A DNA stretch of 51,686 nucleotides from DATAQC01 sp038232455 (GCA_038232455.1 JBBSHU010000005.1:1-51686), one strand, 5' to 3'; shown: positions 32,042-40,669, counted from the first letter of the stretch. The notes: a model not told the origin generated them from the letters alone. Numbers and translations: made by a program.

Positions 32042-32944
32042 ATGTTCGCGAGCATCGATCGGGAGCGGGTCAAGGGGTTGGTCGACGAGGGCGCTCAGGT
32101 GGTCGAGGTCCTCGAGCAGGAGCAGTTTCGCATGGCTCACCTCCCCGGAGCCATCCACATCCCGGCGTGGGAGATGACCTCGGCCCGGGCCGACGGCCTC
32201 GACCGTGGGCGCCCGGTCGTCGTCTACTGCTTCGACAACCTCTGAGACCTGAGTCCCCGGGCGGCGTGCCTGCTCGATCTCTACGGTTTTGCCGAGGTGT
32301 ACGACTACGTCGACGGCAAGGTCGACTGGATGGCCTACGGCCTGCCCGTCGAGGGTGAGGACGGGCCGTTCGTGGGCCAGGCGGTGATCGACGCGGTCAC
32401 CGTCGACGTGGGCGCCACGGTGGGACAGGCCCGCCGCCGCCTTCACGATGGCGGAACCGACGCAGCCATCGTCACCCATGGCCAGGGCTTGGCCGTCGGT
32501 GAGGTCGACGGCGAGATGCTGGCGGCGGCCGACGACGACGACTGTTCGCTGTTGGCGGTCATGCGCCCCGTCCCCTCGACGGTACGGCCCAGCGCAACAG
32601 TGTCGTCATTGGCCGGATCGAACCGGGAACGTGTCGTGGTGACCACCTCCGACGGCCACCTCCTCGGTCAGGCCATGCTCGATCCCGACGACCACGGCCA
32701 CGGCGACGACGGTCACGACGACCACGACCACGACGATCACGACGAGGCACTGTCCGAACGACTCCATCTCGCGGAAGCCGAGCTCAACCAGGTCATGGAG
32801 GCGGTGGCCGCCCATTTCGGCGACCGCGAGCCGCCCGAGGACGAGTTACGGAGCTTTCTCCGCGACCGACTGGTGGCCGAAGGGCGCTCGCCGGAGGAGG
32901 CCGATCAGTTCATGGCCGAGCTCGACCACCAGAACAGCGAATGA
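32042..32944 (+). CDS. Rhodanese-CBS-like protein with in-frame TGA at the active-site loop (possible selenoprotein)
   Basis: From ATG 32042 (GGGAGG upstream) the frame gives a rhodanese domain (RVKGLVDEGAQVVEVLEQEQ; HLPGAIHIPAWEM) with nucleophile-type Cys63 in VVYCFDNL. Codon 68 (32243-32245) is TGA, and the same frame continues without a break as DLSPRAACLLDLYGFAEVYD, YVDGKVDWMAYGLPVEG, then to 32944. As I recall the family, homologues read YC-x4-CDLSPRAA, so TGA replaces a conserved Cys. Residues 106-210 look like a CBS-type pair; 214-236 are Asp/His-rich (metal binding?); the rest is helical. Full length would be 300 aa. Alternatives: nonsense mutation or base-call error (TGC to TGA). 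Confidence 0.75.
32243..32281 (+). promoter_or_regulatory. Candidate bacterial SECIS hairpin starting at the TGA
   Basis: The 39 bases can fold as GAGA/TCTC, TGAG/CTCG (one G-U), a 4-base bulge, then CGGGC/GCCTG (32258-32262 with 32268-32272, one G-U) closing the loop GGCGT. Seventeen bases separate TGA and loop, and the loop begins with G; both fit published bacterial SECIS rules (16-37 bases, G among the first two loop bases). GC-rich DNA folds easily, so this alone is not proof. Confidence 0.4.
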
Positions 32945-32953
32945 CCGCGGGGT

Positions 32954-33403
32954 CTACTGCCCGCGCCCGATACCGGCCGCTTTGAGTACCCGGGGCTCGA
33001 CTCCGACCTCTCGCCAGGCGTCGTACCCGATGCCCTTGCGGAGGCTGTAGGGCCCGGCGGCGGCCACGAACCCAGCCTCGAGTCCTTCCATGTCGACCTT
33101 CTCGCTTCCGGCGCTCAATTCTCGCTCGAGATCGATGCGCTCCTGGCGCAGATGCACCCGGCTGAGCGGATCGGCACCGGGGAGCTCCTCGTCGATCCTC
33201 TCGAGGCGTTTGGCGATGTTCTCAGGATTGCGCTTGCGGCCACGACGGGGCTTGTGAGCTTCGAGGGCTTCGAGATAGCGGCGGACAGCCCGCCCCTGCT
33301 CTCGGCCTTCGGCCAGAGCGGCCTTGTGCTCATCGCTCATGGAACGGGTCGGCTTGGCTGCTGGAGGAGCCGCCTTTCGGGGCATGGAAGGTCGTCCTTT
33401 CAT
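32954..33403 (-). CDS. Conserved small basic protein, paralogue A (AT-hook-like)
   Basis: The 149-aa product contains MSDEHKAALAEGREQGRAVR, then YLEALEAHKPRRGRKRNPEN and RLERIDEELPGADPLSRVHL, ending LRKGIGYDAWREVGVEPRVL. PRRGRKR is an AT-hook-like basic cluster, and the helix that follows is charged, suggesting a small nucleic-acid-binding protein. I do not know a proven function for this conserved actinobacterial family. It is clearly homologous along its whole length to the protein at 46600-47022. ATG 33403 (MKGRPSMPRK) is used; ATG 33385 is possible. Its stop lies 10 bases from the convergent rhodanese gene stop. Confidence 0.7.
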   Translation of the reverse strand: MKGRPSMPRKAAPPAAKPTRSMSDEHKAALAEGREQGRAVRRYLEALEAHKPRRGRKRNPENIAKRLERIDEELPGADPLSRVHLRQERIDLERELSAGSEKVDMEGLEAGFVAAAGPYSLRKGIGYDAWREVGVEPRVLKAAGIGRGQ

Positions 33404-33534
33404 GGTGCCGCCAACGTTGGATTCGGTGAGATAAAACTCTACCAGGCGTCTGCAGGACGCGTTGTGGAAGCCGTTCAGGCCTCTCGCGTGCAGAACATAT
33501 GAGATATAGGAGCCGTTCGCACGTCAGAAGGGAT

Positions 33535-34353
33535 TCATCGTGCCGGGATCGTCCCTGCTGCCAGCAGCACGACGAGCAGCCCGGCCAGCGCGGTTCGGTA
33601 GACGATGAACACCATCAACGAGTGGTGGGCCAGCAGCCGCAACAGGCCGGCAATGGAGGCATACCCGATCGCGAAGGCGGCGATGGTGGCAATCACGGTG
33701 ATGCCTGCCGAGGCCCCCCCGGAGTCGCCGATCTTGCGCAACTCGAAGAGCCCCGAGAGCACCACCGCCGGCACCGAGAGCAGGAAGGAGAATCGGGCCG
33801 CGGCGGCGCGGTTGAACCGGCGCGCCAGTCCCATGCTGATCGTGGCGCCCGAGCGGGAAACGCCGGGAATGAGGGCGAGCACCTGAGCGACGCCGATGGC
33901 CACCGCATCGGGCACCGTGGCCGAGGCCAGCTCGCGCTCGTCGGCGGCGTAGCGGTCGGCGGCCAGCATGACGAAGCTGAACAGGCCGAGGCCGCCGGCG
34001 ATCACCCAGAGGTTGCGTGCGGGGCCTTCGATCACGTCCCGGAGGGCGAACCCGACGACGACGATCGGGACGGTGCCGATGATGATGCCCCACCCGAGCT
34101 TGGCATCGGCGTCGGCCATGGCCCTGGTGCGAAAGGAGCGCAGCACCGCCGCGGAGATGCGCCACAACTCCACCCGGAAGTACACGAGCACGGCGGCGAG
34201 CGTGCCGAGCTGGATCACCGCCGTGAATGCCGCGCCCGGGTCGGGCCAGCCCGCCAGGGCCGAGGTGATCCTGAGGTGGCCGGTGGAGGAGACGGGGAGG
34301 AATTCGGTGAGCCCCTGGACGATCCCGTAGACGACGGCCTGAACTGACGTCAA
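33535..34353 (-). CDS. uppP: Undecaprenyl-diphosphatase (UppP/BacA)
   Basis: The 272-aa membrane protein has the two UppP signature regions: GLTEFLPVSSTGHLRI (about 15-30) and LIPGVSRSGATISMG (about 155-170), with eight or so hydrophobic helices. It recycles undecaprenyl pyrophosphate to the monophosphate carrier for peptidoglycan synthesis and confers bacitracin tolerance. No ATG precedes the first motif; TTG 34351-34353 has GGAGCG 7 bases upstream and overlaps the TGA of the upstream gene (TTGA), so it is translationally coupled. Complete and expected to be functional. Confidence 0.88.
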   Translation of the reverse strand: MTSVQAVVYGIVQGLTEFLPVSSTGHLRITSALAGWPDPGAAFTAVIQLGTLAAVLVYFRVELWRISAAVLRSFRTRAMADADAKLGWGIIIGTVPIVVVGFALRDVIEGPARNLWVIAGGLGLFSFVMLAADRYAADERELASATVPDAVAIGVAQVLALIPGVSRSGATISMGLARRFNRAAAARFSFLLSVPAVVLSGLFELRKIGDSGGASAGITVIATIAAFAIGYASIAGLLRLLAHHSLMVFIVYRTALAGLLVVLLAAGTIPAR

Positions 34354-34898
34354 GGACGAGCGCTCCGAGCCTTCTTGGCTACTGACTTCTGGGCCACGCC
34401 TCTCTTGGCGACGGCCTTCTTGGCCGCAGCTTTCTTGGGAGGAGCCTTCTTGGCCGCGGGTTTCCTGGTCGCGGGCTTCGGTCCGGCGGCGGGGACGGTG
34501 GCCGCTCCGAGGCTCATCGGCTCGGGCGGGGGTAGCTCGCCGGGCTCCTGGTGGTCGGGCTCCTGGTCGTCGGGGCCGGCCGGGGGGCTGGGCCAGTCGA
34601 TGATCCCGATCTCCAGTGCGTGGGCGTCTCGTGCTTCGGCCCTGACCACCTCCCAGGCGGGCAGGCCGAGATAGCGGACGGCCGCCTGCCAGAGGAACTG
34701 GGCGGCCAGCACTGCTCCCCCGGCCGTCCCCTCCTCGACCCACAGCTCGGTTTCGTAGGCCCCGGAACGCTCGGAGACGACGGCGTAATGGGAAGCCAGC
34801 TCTTCGGCGAGATCGTCGAGAGCCCCTGATTCGATACCCAGGCCCGCGCGTTCCCCCTCGGTCGCCACCGCTTCCAGAATCACGACCCAGATCCCCAA
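34350..34898 (-). CDS. Hypothetical protein with histone-H1-like basic tail
   Basis: The 182-aa product has a compact acidic N-terminal part (MGIWVVILEAVATEGERAG; LWQAAVRYLGLPAWEVVRAE), a Pro-rich linker and a Lys/Ala repeat tail (KPAAKKAPPKKAAAKKAVAK) typical of H1-like or HU-tail DNA-binding domains. The function of the folded part is unknown. Its stop overlaps the uppP start, so both proteins come from one mRNA. A structural nucleoid protein encoded with a cell-wall carrier phosphatase is unusual; alternatively the tail may bind acidic surface polymers. GTG or ATG choice is settled by ATG 34898. Confidence 0.65.
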   Translation of the reverse strand: MGIWVVILEAVATEGERAGLGIESGALDDLAEELASHYAVVSERSGAYETELWVEEGTAGGAVLAAQFLWQAAVRYLGLPAWEVVRAEARDAHALEIGIIDWPSPPAGPDDQEPDHQEPGELPPPEPMSLGAATVPAAGPKPATRKPAAKKAPPKKAAAKKAVAKRGVAQKSVAKKARSARP

Positions 34899-34931
34899 AG
34901 GCCCTACCCCTGTTCGGTCAGCCTTGGTGGG

Positions 34932-34954
34932 CTGAGGGTCAGAAGATAACTGAG
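34932..34954 (+). repeat. Copy D of dispersed repeat
   Basis: Bases 34932-34951 (CTGAGGGTCAGAAGATAACT) match the outer half of the right arm of the 29.8-kb element, lacking one A, and then diverge. It lies alone between the cysH 3' end and the start of the H1-tail gene, with no inverted partner. Confidence 0.6.
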
Positions 34955-34970
34955 ACGCGAAGAACGGGTG

Positions 34971-35693
34971 TCAGCGGTCGCCGGCGGGGAGGTGCAAACC
35001 GCATTCGGTCTTGCCTGATCCCGCCCAGCGACCGGACCGGGGATCCGCGCCGGCTCCGACCGGCTGCGTGCACGGCCAGCAGCCGATCGACGCATACCCG
35101 CGATCGGCCAGAGGGTGGACGGGCAGCTCGCGGTCGGCTGTGTAGGCGGCCATATCGGCCGCCGTCCAGGTGGCCAGCGGGTTCATCTTCACCATGGCGC
35201 GGGCGTCGTCCCAGGCCACGATAGGGGCGTCGGCGCGGGTGGGGGAGTGGTCCCGGCGGACCCCGGTGAGCCAGGCCGACTTGCCTACCAGGCCGCGCTC
35301 CAGCGGCTCGACCTTGCGCACCTCACAGCATCCGCCGAGGTCGAGTTGCCAGCGATTGTCCGGCCGAACCAGCGGCTTGACGACGCGGAGGTTCAGGTCG
35401 TAGCGAGCCCGGACCTCTTCGACGAACCACAGGGTTTCGGCGAAGTGGTACTGGGTGTCGAGGAAGAGAACCTCGATATCGGGCTTGACCGATACGGCAA
35501 TGTCGAGAAGCACGATCTCCTGGAACGACGACGCCAGGATGATGCCGGCGCCGAAGTGCTCGACCGCCCAGGCCACGATCGAGCTTGGCGGGGCCGTCTC
35601 GAACCGTTCCGAGATGGCGGCCAGCTCGGCGATGTCGAACACGGGCGTGGGTGCGGTCACAGGAGCTGGGCCGATGTCGGTATGGGCGCTCAC
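34971..35693 (-). CDS. cysH: Adenylylsulfate (APS) reductase, iron-sulfur type
   Basis: The 240-aa protein shows the sulfonucleotide reductase core (ASSFQEIVLLDI; LFLDTQYHFAETLWF), a Cys pair 122-123 in GGCCEVRK, C205-x-x-C208 in IGCWPC and the catalytic KTECGLH with Cys231. The four extra Cys hold a [4Fe-4S] cluster, the mark of enzymes that reduce APS rather than PAPS. The product, sulfite, is the substrate of the enzyme encoded just upstream. GTG 35693 overlaps the TGA of that gene (GTGA), so the pair is coupled; GTG 35702 is possible. Cytoplasmic, assimilatory sulfur metabolism. Confidence 0.9.
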   Translation of the reverse strand: MSAHTDIGPAPVTAPTPVFDIAELAAISERFETAPPSSIVAWAVEHFGAGIILASSFQEIVLLDIAVSVKPDIEVLFLDTQYHFAETLWFVEEVRARYDLNLRVVKPLVRPDNRWQLDLGGCCEVRKVEPLERGLVGKSAWLTGVRRDHSPTRADAPIVAWDDARAMVKMNPLATWTAADMAAYTADRELPVHPLADRGYASIGCWPCTQPVGAGADPRSGRWAGSGKTECGLHLPAGDR

Positions 35694-37465
35694 GTGGCGC
35701 ACTCCGAGGCGCCCACCTCGGCTGCGTACGGTCCCGTTTCGTCGAAGTCGACGTAGTAGTCAGGCCCGTCGGCGGGGGTGGGGAAGACGTCGAGATGGGC
35801 CAACTCGGCGCCGACGGCCCTGGCTCCGCCGGCGCGGGTGATCCAGGCGGGGAAGGTCTCGCCGGCCGTACGCTCCCCGGCGAAGCGCTCGACCAGGGTG
35901 ACGACCGCCGTGGCCACGTTCTTGGCGGGCAGGCGTAGGGCCTTCTCGCCGAACTCGATCTGGGTCTGGCCGACGTGGCCGCCGAGCAGCATCTGGTAGC
36001 CGGGAGCGGCCCGACCGTGGGCTCGGCGTTCGACGCCGCAGAAGCCGATGTCGGAGATGTGGTGCTGGCCGCACGAGTTGGTGCAGCCCGAGATGTTGAC
36101 GCGCACGCCACCGACATCGGCCAACCCGGCGGATTCGAGGGCCTTGCCTATGTCGTCGGCCAGGCCCCGGCTCTGGGTGACCGCCAGGTTGCACGTGTCG
36201 GCGCCCGGGCAGGCGACCACGTCGCGGGCCAGCTCGGCACCCGGTTCGGCCATGCCGATGGCAACCAGTCGCCGGTGCAGGTCGGGGAGCTGTGACTCTT
36301 CGAGGTCACGGAACACGAAGTTCTGGCGGTTGGTGACCCGCACCTCGGCGTCGAAGTCACGCTGGATGGCGGCAAGGGAGCGGAACTGGTCGGTGGTGAT
36401 GTCGCCGAGTCGGGCGAAGGCATAGGCGGAGACGGTGCCCTTCGCTGCGCCCCGGACGACGTTGGCCGTCTCCCACGCCTGGAACGGCTCCCCGTCGCGA
36501 CGGAGGCGCAGGGTGACCGGCGTGCCGACCGGCGTGGCCTCGACGGCGGTGCTCACGCCCGCGGGCGCGTCGGTTCGCTCCTCCACGACGTCGGGTATGC
36601 CGCCCGGCCAGGTGGCACTGGCGAGGAGAAAGCGACGCTCCTTGAAGACGCGGGCCCGGACCTCGTCGATGCCCAGGGTGTCGACCAGCCACTTCATGCG
36701 AGCCCGCAGCTTGTTGTCGCGGTTCCCGTGGTGGTCGAAGACCCGAAGAATCGACTCGATGGTGGCCAGCAGGTCTTCCCGCGTGGTGAAGTCCTCGAGC
36801 GCCTGGGCCGGGTGGGGGTTGGCCCCCAGGCCCCCGGCCACGAAGACCCGGAAACCAGGTTCAACGGTTCCGTCGTCGCGGGGCCGGCTCACGGCCACCA
36901 CACCCACGTCGTTGAACATGGCCTGGCCGCAGTCGGTTGCGCACCCGGAGAAGTTGATCTTGAACTTGCGGGGAAGGCGCTGGGCGATCGGCGAACGGAG
37001 GAAGTGCCGGTAGGCCGCCTCGGCCCAGGGGCTGATGTCGAGAACCTCGAAGGGGCAGGCCCCTGCCAGATGGCAGCCGGTGATGTTGCGGACGGTATCG
37101 CCGCACGCCTCCCTGGTGGTGAGTCCCACGCTGGCTAACTCGCGCAAGACCTCGGGAATGCGCTCGAGCTGCACGAAATGGAACTGGATGTTCTGGCGGG
37201 TCGTGATGTGTCCCCAACCGCGGCTGTAGGTGTCGGCGATGGTGGCCAGCACTTCCAGTTGCTCAGCGTTGAGAGCGCCGTAGGGCACCTTCACCCGCAC
37301 CATCTGGTTGTGGCCCTGCTGCCGCTGGCCGTAGATGCCGTTGTTGAGCCGGAACACCCGGAACACCTCGCCGTCGAGGTCTCCGGCCAGGTACAGGGCG
37401 AGTTGCTCCTCGAACTTCTCGATGTCCTTACGGGCATCCGGGCTGATCTCACGGGTGAGGGTCAT
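35690..37465 (-). CDS. Ferredoxin-type sulfite reductase (SirA/NirA family)
   Basis: The 591-aa siroheme protein has two ferritin-like halves: RQNIQFHFVQLERIPEVLRE with GDTVRNITGCHLAGACPFEV, and NFSGCATDCGQAMFNDVGVV, then NRQNFVFRDLEES, VACPGADTCNLAVTQSRGLA and VNISGCTNSCGQHHISDIGF. The last two hold the four Cys for the [4Fe-4S]-siroheme centre. It makes sulfide from sulfite; nitrite reduction cannot be excluded from sequence, but coupling to APS reductase points to sulfite. ATG 37465 has AGGAGG and good spacing. First gene of a two-gene assimilation operon. Confidence 0.9.
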   Translation of the reverse strand: MTLTREISPDARKDIEKFEEQLALYLAGDLDGEVFRVFRLNNGIYGQRQQGHNQMVRVKVPYGALNAEQLEVLATIADTYSRGWGHITTRQNIQFHFVQLERIPEVLRELASVGLTTREACGDTVRNITGCHLAGACPFEVLDISPWAEAAYRHFLRSPIAQRLPRKFKINFSGCATDCGQAMFNDVGVVAVSRPRDDGTVEPGFRVFVAGGLGANPHPAQALEDFTTREDLLATIESILRVFDHHGNRDNKLRARMKWLVDTLGIDEVRARVFKERRFLLASATWPGGIPDVVEERTDAPAGVSTAVEATPVGTPVTLRLRRDGEPFQAWETANVVRGAAKGTVSAYAFARLGDITTDQFRSLAAIQRDFDAEVRVTNRQNFVFRDLEESQLPDLHRRLVAIGMAEPGAELARDVVACPGADTCNLAVTQSRGLADDIGKALESAGLADVGGVRVNISGCTNSCGQHHISDIGFCGVERRAHGRAAPGYQMLLGGHVGQTQIEFGEKALRLPAKNVATAVVTLVERFAGERTAGETFPAWITRAGGARAVGAELAHLDVFPTPADGPDYYVDFDETGPYAAEVGASECAT

Positions 37466-37637
37466 CGCTGACCTCCTCGGGTGGCGGGCGCCGGGTCGAG
37501 GTGCACGACACGACAGTAGCAGGGAATCCTGACAAATCCGATCAAGTTTGCGACCTTTTGGCCACGAACCGGCGCGGGGACGTATCAAGGGCCTTCCCCG
37601 GCGCTCTAGTTGCTGAACATCCACTGAGGAGAGCGAC

Positions 37638-38000
37638 ATGTCCGGAAACGACCTGCACACGATGACAGGGACGATTCCGACGGCGGTGGGGAGTCTGCCG
37701 GCGGATGGTGCCGACGAAGGATACGGGAGCGAGCCAGGGCTCGACGTCGTCGATCTTTTTCGGTCGCGGGCACCCCGCTCGGAGGGCCGCTCCGGCCCGC
37801 CACCCCGCTCGGAGGGCCGCTCCGGCCCGGCACCCCGCTCCGAGGTCGACTCCGGCCGCCTCGCCGAGGTCATGCTCGCCCTGTCGGGCCACATGGACGT
37901 CGAGGAGCCGAACGGTCCGTCGGCCGCCGAGATCGACGAGGTCCGGACCTACGCCACGCTCGAGCGCCTGGCCATGCTCGGGATGCCCTTCGGGATCTAG
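37638..38000 (+). CDS. Hypothetical protein with PRSEGRSGP tandem repeats
   Basis: A 120-aa frame starting MSGNDLHTMTGTIPTAVGSL with GAGGAGAG upstream. Residues 45-74 form three 10-residue units (PRSEGRSGP core), basic and Pro-rich, likely disordered. The end (LAEVMLALSGHMDVEEPNGP; ATLERLAMLGMPFGI) is conserved-looking and helical. No family recognised. It is divergent from the sulfite reductase operon, with 172 bases between. A pair of identical hairpins lies right behind it. Confidence 0.6.
   Translation: MSGNDLHTMTGTIPTAVGSLPADGADEGYGSEPGLDVVDLFRSRAPRSEGRSGPPPRSEGRSGPAPRSEVDSGRLAEVMLALSGHMDVEEPNGPSAAEIDEVRTYATLERLAMLGMPFGI
37771..37860 (+). repeat. Three 30-bp tandem repeats inside the small gene
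   Basis: Units start at 37771, 37801 and 37831. The first two differ at one base, the third is diverged. Each encodes a ten-residue unit with the core PRSEGRSGP. Length 30 keeps the frame, so copy number can change without breaking the protein. Confidence 0.8.
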
Positions 38001-38005
38001 TGCCT

Positions 38006-38046
38006 ACGCTCCTCGGAGCGTCAGTGCCTGACGCTCCTCGGAGCGT
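38006..38046 (+). terminator. Two identical short hairpins downstream of the small gene
   Basis: ACGCTCCTCGGAGCGT occurs at 38006-38021 and 38031-38046. Each can form a 7-bp stem with a 2-base loop. They follow the stop at 38000 by 5 bases and could end transcription toward the convergent SpoIID-like gene. No T-run is present. Confidence 0.45.
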
Positions 38047-38144
38047 GCTTATCTATCCGCTCGAACAGCAGTCAAGCGGAGCGAAAGTGCTGGTCGTCTC
38101 AGGCGTTCGACTGCCAAGCGGTCGATCCGTGGATCAGCACGCTC

Positions 38145-39695
38145 CTAGGCCTGATCGGTCCGACTGGTCGTCGGGGTAGCGGCGGCCCGTACGCGAGTTG
38201 CCGCCGAGGCCGAGCCCACGAACAACAGCAGGGCCAGGGCGATCCAAGGCCGCCGGTTGAGCGACCCCTCGGGGCCCCCGAGCGCGGCAATCTTCGGAGG
38301 CGACGCGACGCTCACCTGCGTCCCCCCGCTCGGTGCCGCTTCGCCGACCGCGTCGGGTGGTCGTGGCGGCGGCGGTTCTTCGGTCCTCAGTGCGAACAGG
38401 GTCGAGCGCAGCTTCAGGACGGTCTCGAACCGTTGTGCGTCGACGACCAGAGGGCCGGCGCCACCTTCGAAGGTGATCTCGAGCGTCCTTCCCGAGGGGC
38501 CTGTCCGTGACACATGGGCGCCGGTCGCGGCGCCGCCGTACCCGAATCGTCCGGCCATCTCGGCCAGCGTCGACCGCACGGTCCAGGGCTCCGGGTCGAG
38601 GCTGGGATACGGCACCGCCTGCAGGTAGGGGGTGTCGGACTGCGCGCCTCCGAAACCCTCCTCGGGGGTGGCCGTGAACCCACCGCCGTTGGCCGAGTAC
38701 ACGGTGTCGGCCAGCGCGCCCCCGTAGCGCACCACCACGCCACGGGTGGCGGCCACGGCGGCGTCCATGGCCCCGTACTCCACTGTCTGGCCCAGATAGA
38801 CCTGGCACTGGTCGGTACTGCACAGCGTCGAGCCGGCCGACCTCATGGCGTAGGTGCGCGCGGCGATGGCCTGGGTCTGGAGCGACGCCGCCGGCCAACC
38901 GGGCTCGCGTATCTCACCCATGCCCCGGAGGTACTCCTCGACGTCGATCTGATTGACGAGCTGGAGGCCGCCGCCGGCCTCTCCGGCCCGGATCACGCCC
39001 CGGTAGCGCCGGCCGGTGGCGGCCACGGCCACCGTCGACCCGTCGGGGGGCACCGCCTCCAAAGGCCCGGTCGACGTCGGCTCCAGTGGCGGGGCCGGCG
39101 GCGGAGGGGCGGTGGGCGGAGGGGTCGTGGTGGCGTCGCCGGGGAGGGTGACGGGAGCTGTTGTGGTCGGCGGGGCTGTCGTCGTGGGCGGAGTCGTGGG
39201 CGCCGGTGTCGCCCCGGCCAACGGCTCGGCATGGTAGAGCCCGCCGCCGGTCGACAGGCGGACGCTCCCGCCGGGGGCCACGGCCACAGGGAACCCTCGT
39301 GAGTCGCCCGAGGCGAGGAGCTCGCCTCCATCCGGAAAGGCCAGCTCGATCGCCGGCTTGGGGCTGTCGAGGCTGACGTTGATCGTCCCACCGCCTTCGC
39401 CGAGGGAGGTGCCTGGGTAGAACGTGGCCAGGATCTCCTCCGTGCTCTTACCGGCCACACCCAGCGCGTAGGCGCCGTCCTGGGCCATCCCCACGCCATG
39501 TCCGAAGCCCCTTCCGTCGAGGATGACCTCGGTTTGGACGACGGCGTGGGCCGGGTTCACCGGCATCGGGACGAGGGCGACCGCCCCCACCACGGCCAAG
39601 GCGGCCATGACGGAAAGGCGCGGTCGCCCGCCGGTTGGCGCCGCACCCACCAGCGGGCGCGCTAGCGGCATGCAGCTGTACGCCGTCGGGGCCAC
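38145..39695 (-). CDS. SpoIID/LytB-domain secreted protein
   Basis: The 516-aa product has an N-terminal signal sequence (MAALAVVGAVALVPMPVNPA HA), then DGRGFGHGVGMAQDGAYALG, a Thr/Pro-rich linker (about 165-205), and the SpoIID core (VNQIDVEEYLRGMGEIREPG; LQTQAIAARTYAM; TVYSANGGG). A C-terminal hydrophobic helix (WIALALLLFVGSASAA) and basic tail suggest a membrane anchor. SpoIID enzymes are lytic transglycosylases acting on denuded glycan strands; outside sporulators their role is in wall remodelling. ATG 39671 is an alternative start to GTG 39695. Divergent to the binding-protein gene. Confidence 0.82.
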   Translation of the reverse strand: MAPTAYSCMPLARPLVGAAPTGGRPRLSVMAALAVVGAVALVPMPVNPAHAVVQTEVILDGRGFGHGVGMAQDGAYALGVAGKSTEEILATFYPGTSLGEGGGTINVSLDSPKPAIELAFPDGGELLASGDSRGFPVAVAPGGSVRLSTGGGLYHAEPLAGATPAPTTPPTTTAPPTTTAPVTLPGDATTTPPPTAPPPPAPPLEPTSTGPLEAVPPDGSTVAVAATGRRYRGVIRAGEAGGGLQLVNQIDVEEYLRGMGEIREPGWPAASLQTQAIAARTYAMRSAGSTLCSTDQCQVYLGQTVEYGAMDAAVAATRGVVVRYGGALADTVYSANGGGFTATPEEGFGGAQSDTPYLQAVPYPSLDPEPWTVRSTLAEMAGRFGYGGAATGAHVSRTGPSGRTLEITFEGGAGPLVVDAQRFETVLKLRSTLFALRTEEPPPPRPPDAVGEAAPSGGTQVSVASPPKIAALGGPEGSLNRRPWIALALLLFVGSASAATRVRAAATPTTSRTDQA

Positions 39696-39792
39696 ATGAA
39701 ATTGAGCGTCGCCATACGGGACAATTCCTTCCCGCCGTCAGACCCCACCAACGTCTGTCTAGTATCTCAGCGATGAAGGGTCGTGGCTAGTC

Positions 39793-40665
39793 GTGCGCCT
39801 CGCTGGTCGCCCGACGGCATCGACGCTTCTCATCGTATTCGGTTTGGTCGCGACAGGCTGCGCGGGTGGTTCGAAAAAGGCGACAAGCATCGATGCCATC
39901 CGTTCCCGGGGCAAGATCGTCGTGGGCACCGACTTCGAACCGGGATTGAGCCTGCGGAACCCGACGACACATCGCTTGGAGGGTTTCGACGTGGCCATCG
40001 CCGAGTTGATGGCCGTCGGTATCTTCGGGGGCACCCGTGAAAAGCTCGGTGAGAAGGTCGAGTTTGTCGAGACCGTGGCCAAGGACCGGGAAGCGGCGAT
40101 CGACAACGGCAAAGTCGACATCGTGGTGGCCAGCTACACCATCAACGACGAGCGGAAACAGGTGGTCGATTTCGCCGGACCGTACCTGGTAACCCACCAG
40201 GACATCATGGTGGCGTCGGGAGACACCTCCATCAACAGCGTGGCCGATCTCAACGGAAAGAAGGTCTGTTCTTCCGAGGGCACGACCTCGGCGGCCAACC
40301 TGGCCCGGAAGGTCCCCCAGGCCGAGCTCACCCTCTTCGACACGTTGACCGAGTGCACCGAGGCTCTGGGCGCCGGACAGGTGGCGGCCGTCAGTACCGA
40401 CGAAACCATCCTCACCGGGTTCGTGGCCAAGGGGGGCGGCTCGTTCAAGCTGGTCCACGCACCGTTCAGCGAGGAGCCCTACGGCATCGGCCTCACGAGG
40501 GGGGATTCCGAGCTGCGCTCGTTCCTCAACGACCGGCTGAAGAAGGTCGAACAGAGCGGGGAGTGGGCCGACGCGTTCGCCGCCAGCCTGGGCAAGCTCG
40601 GGCTCACCACACCTCCGCCGCCGCCCATCGACAGATATGCGGCGCAGGCCCCTCCGGGGCGGTGA
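39793..40665 (+). CDS. Amino-acid ABC transporter substrate-binding lipoprotein
   Basis: The 290-aa product has a lipobox LVATGC (Cys23) and a family 3 solute-binding fold: IRSRGKIVVGTDFEPGLSLR, LEGFDVAIAELMAV, VDIVVASYTINDERKQVVDF and PYLVTHQDIMVA. It resembles glutamate/glutamine or other polar amino acid receptors. No permease or ATPase gene is adjacent; instead a PI-PLC-like membrane protein follows after 4 bases, so this may be an orphan receptor serving a distant transporter. The start is GTG 39793. Anchored outside the membrane. Confidence 0.85.
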   Translation: MRLAGRPTASTLLIVFGLVATGCAGGSKKATSIDAIRSRGKIVVGTDFEPGLSLRNPTTHRLEGFDVAIAELMAVGIFGGTREKLGEKVEFVETVAKDREAAIDNGKVDIVVASYTINDERKQVVDFAGPYLVTHQDIMVASGDTSINSVADLNGKKVCSSEGTTSAANLARKVPQAELTLFDTLTECTEALGAGQVAAVSTDETILTGFVAKGGGSFKLVHAPFSEEPYGIGLTRGDSELRSFLNDRLKKVEQSGEWADAFAASLGKLGLTTPPPPPIDRYAAQAPPGR

Positions 40666-40669
40666 ACCG

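Noticed and set aside
32690..32750. Short GAC/CAC repeats as a regulatory repeat
   Set aside because: They encode the Asp/His-rich stretch of the rhodanese protein and keep its frame.
37771..37860. Possible CRISPR array
   Set aside because: Units are directly adjacent without spacers and lie in frame within a gene; no cas genes are present.
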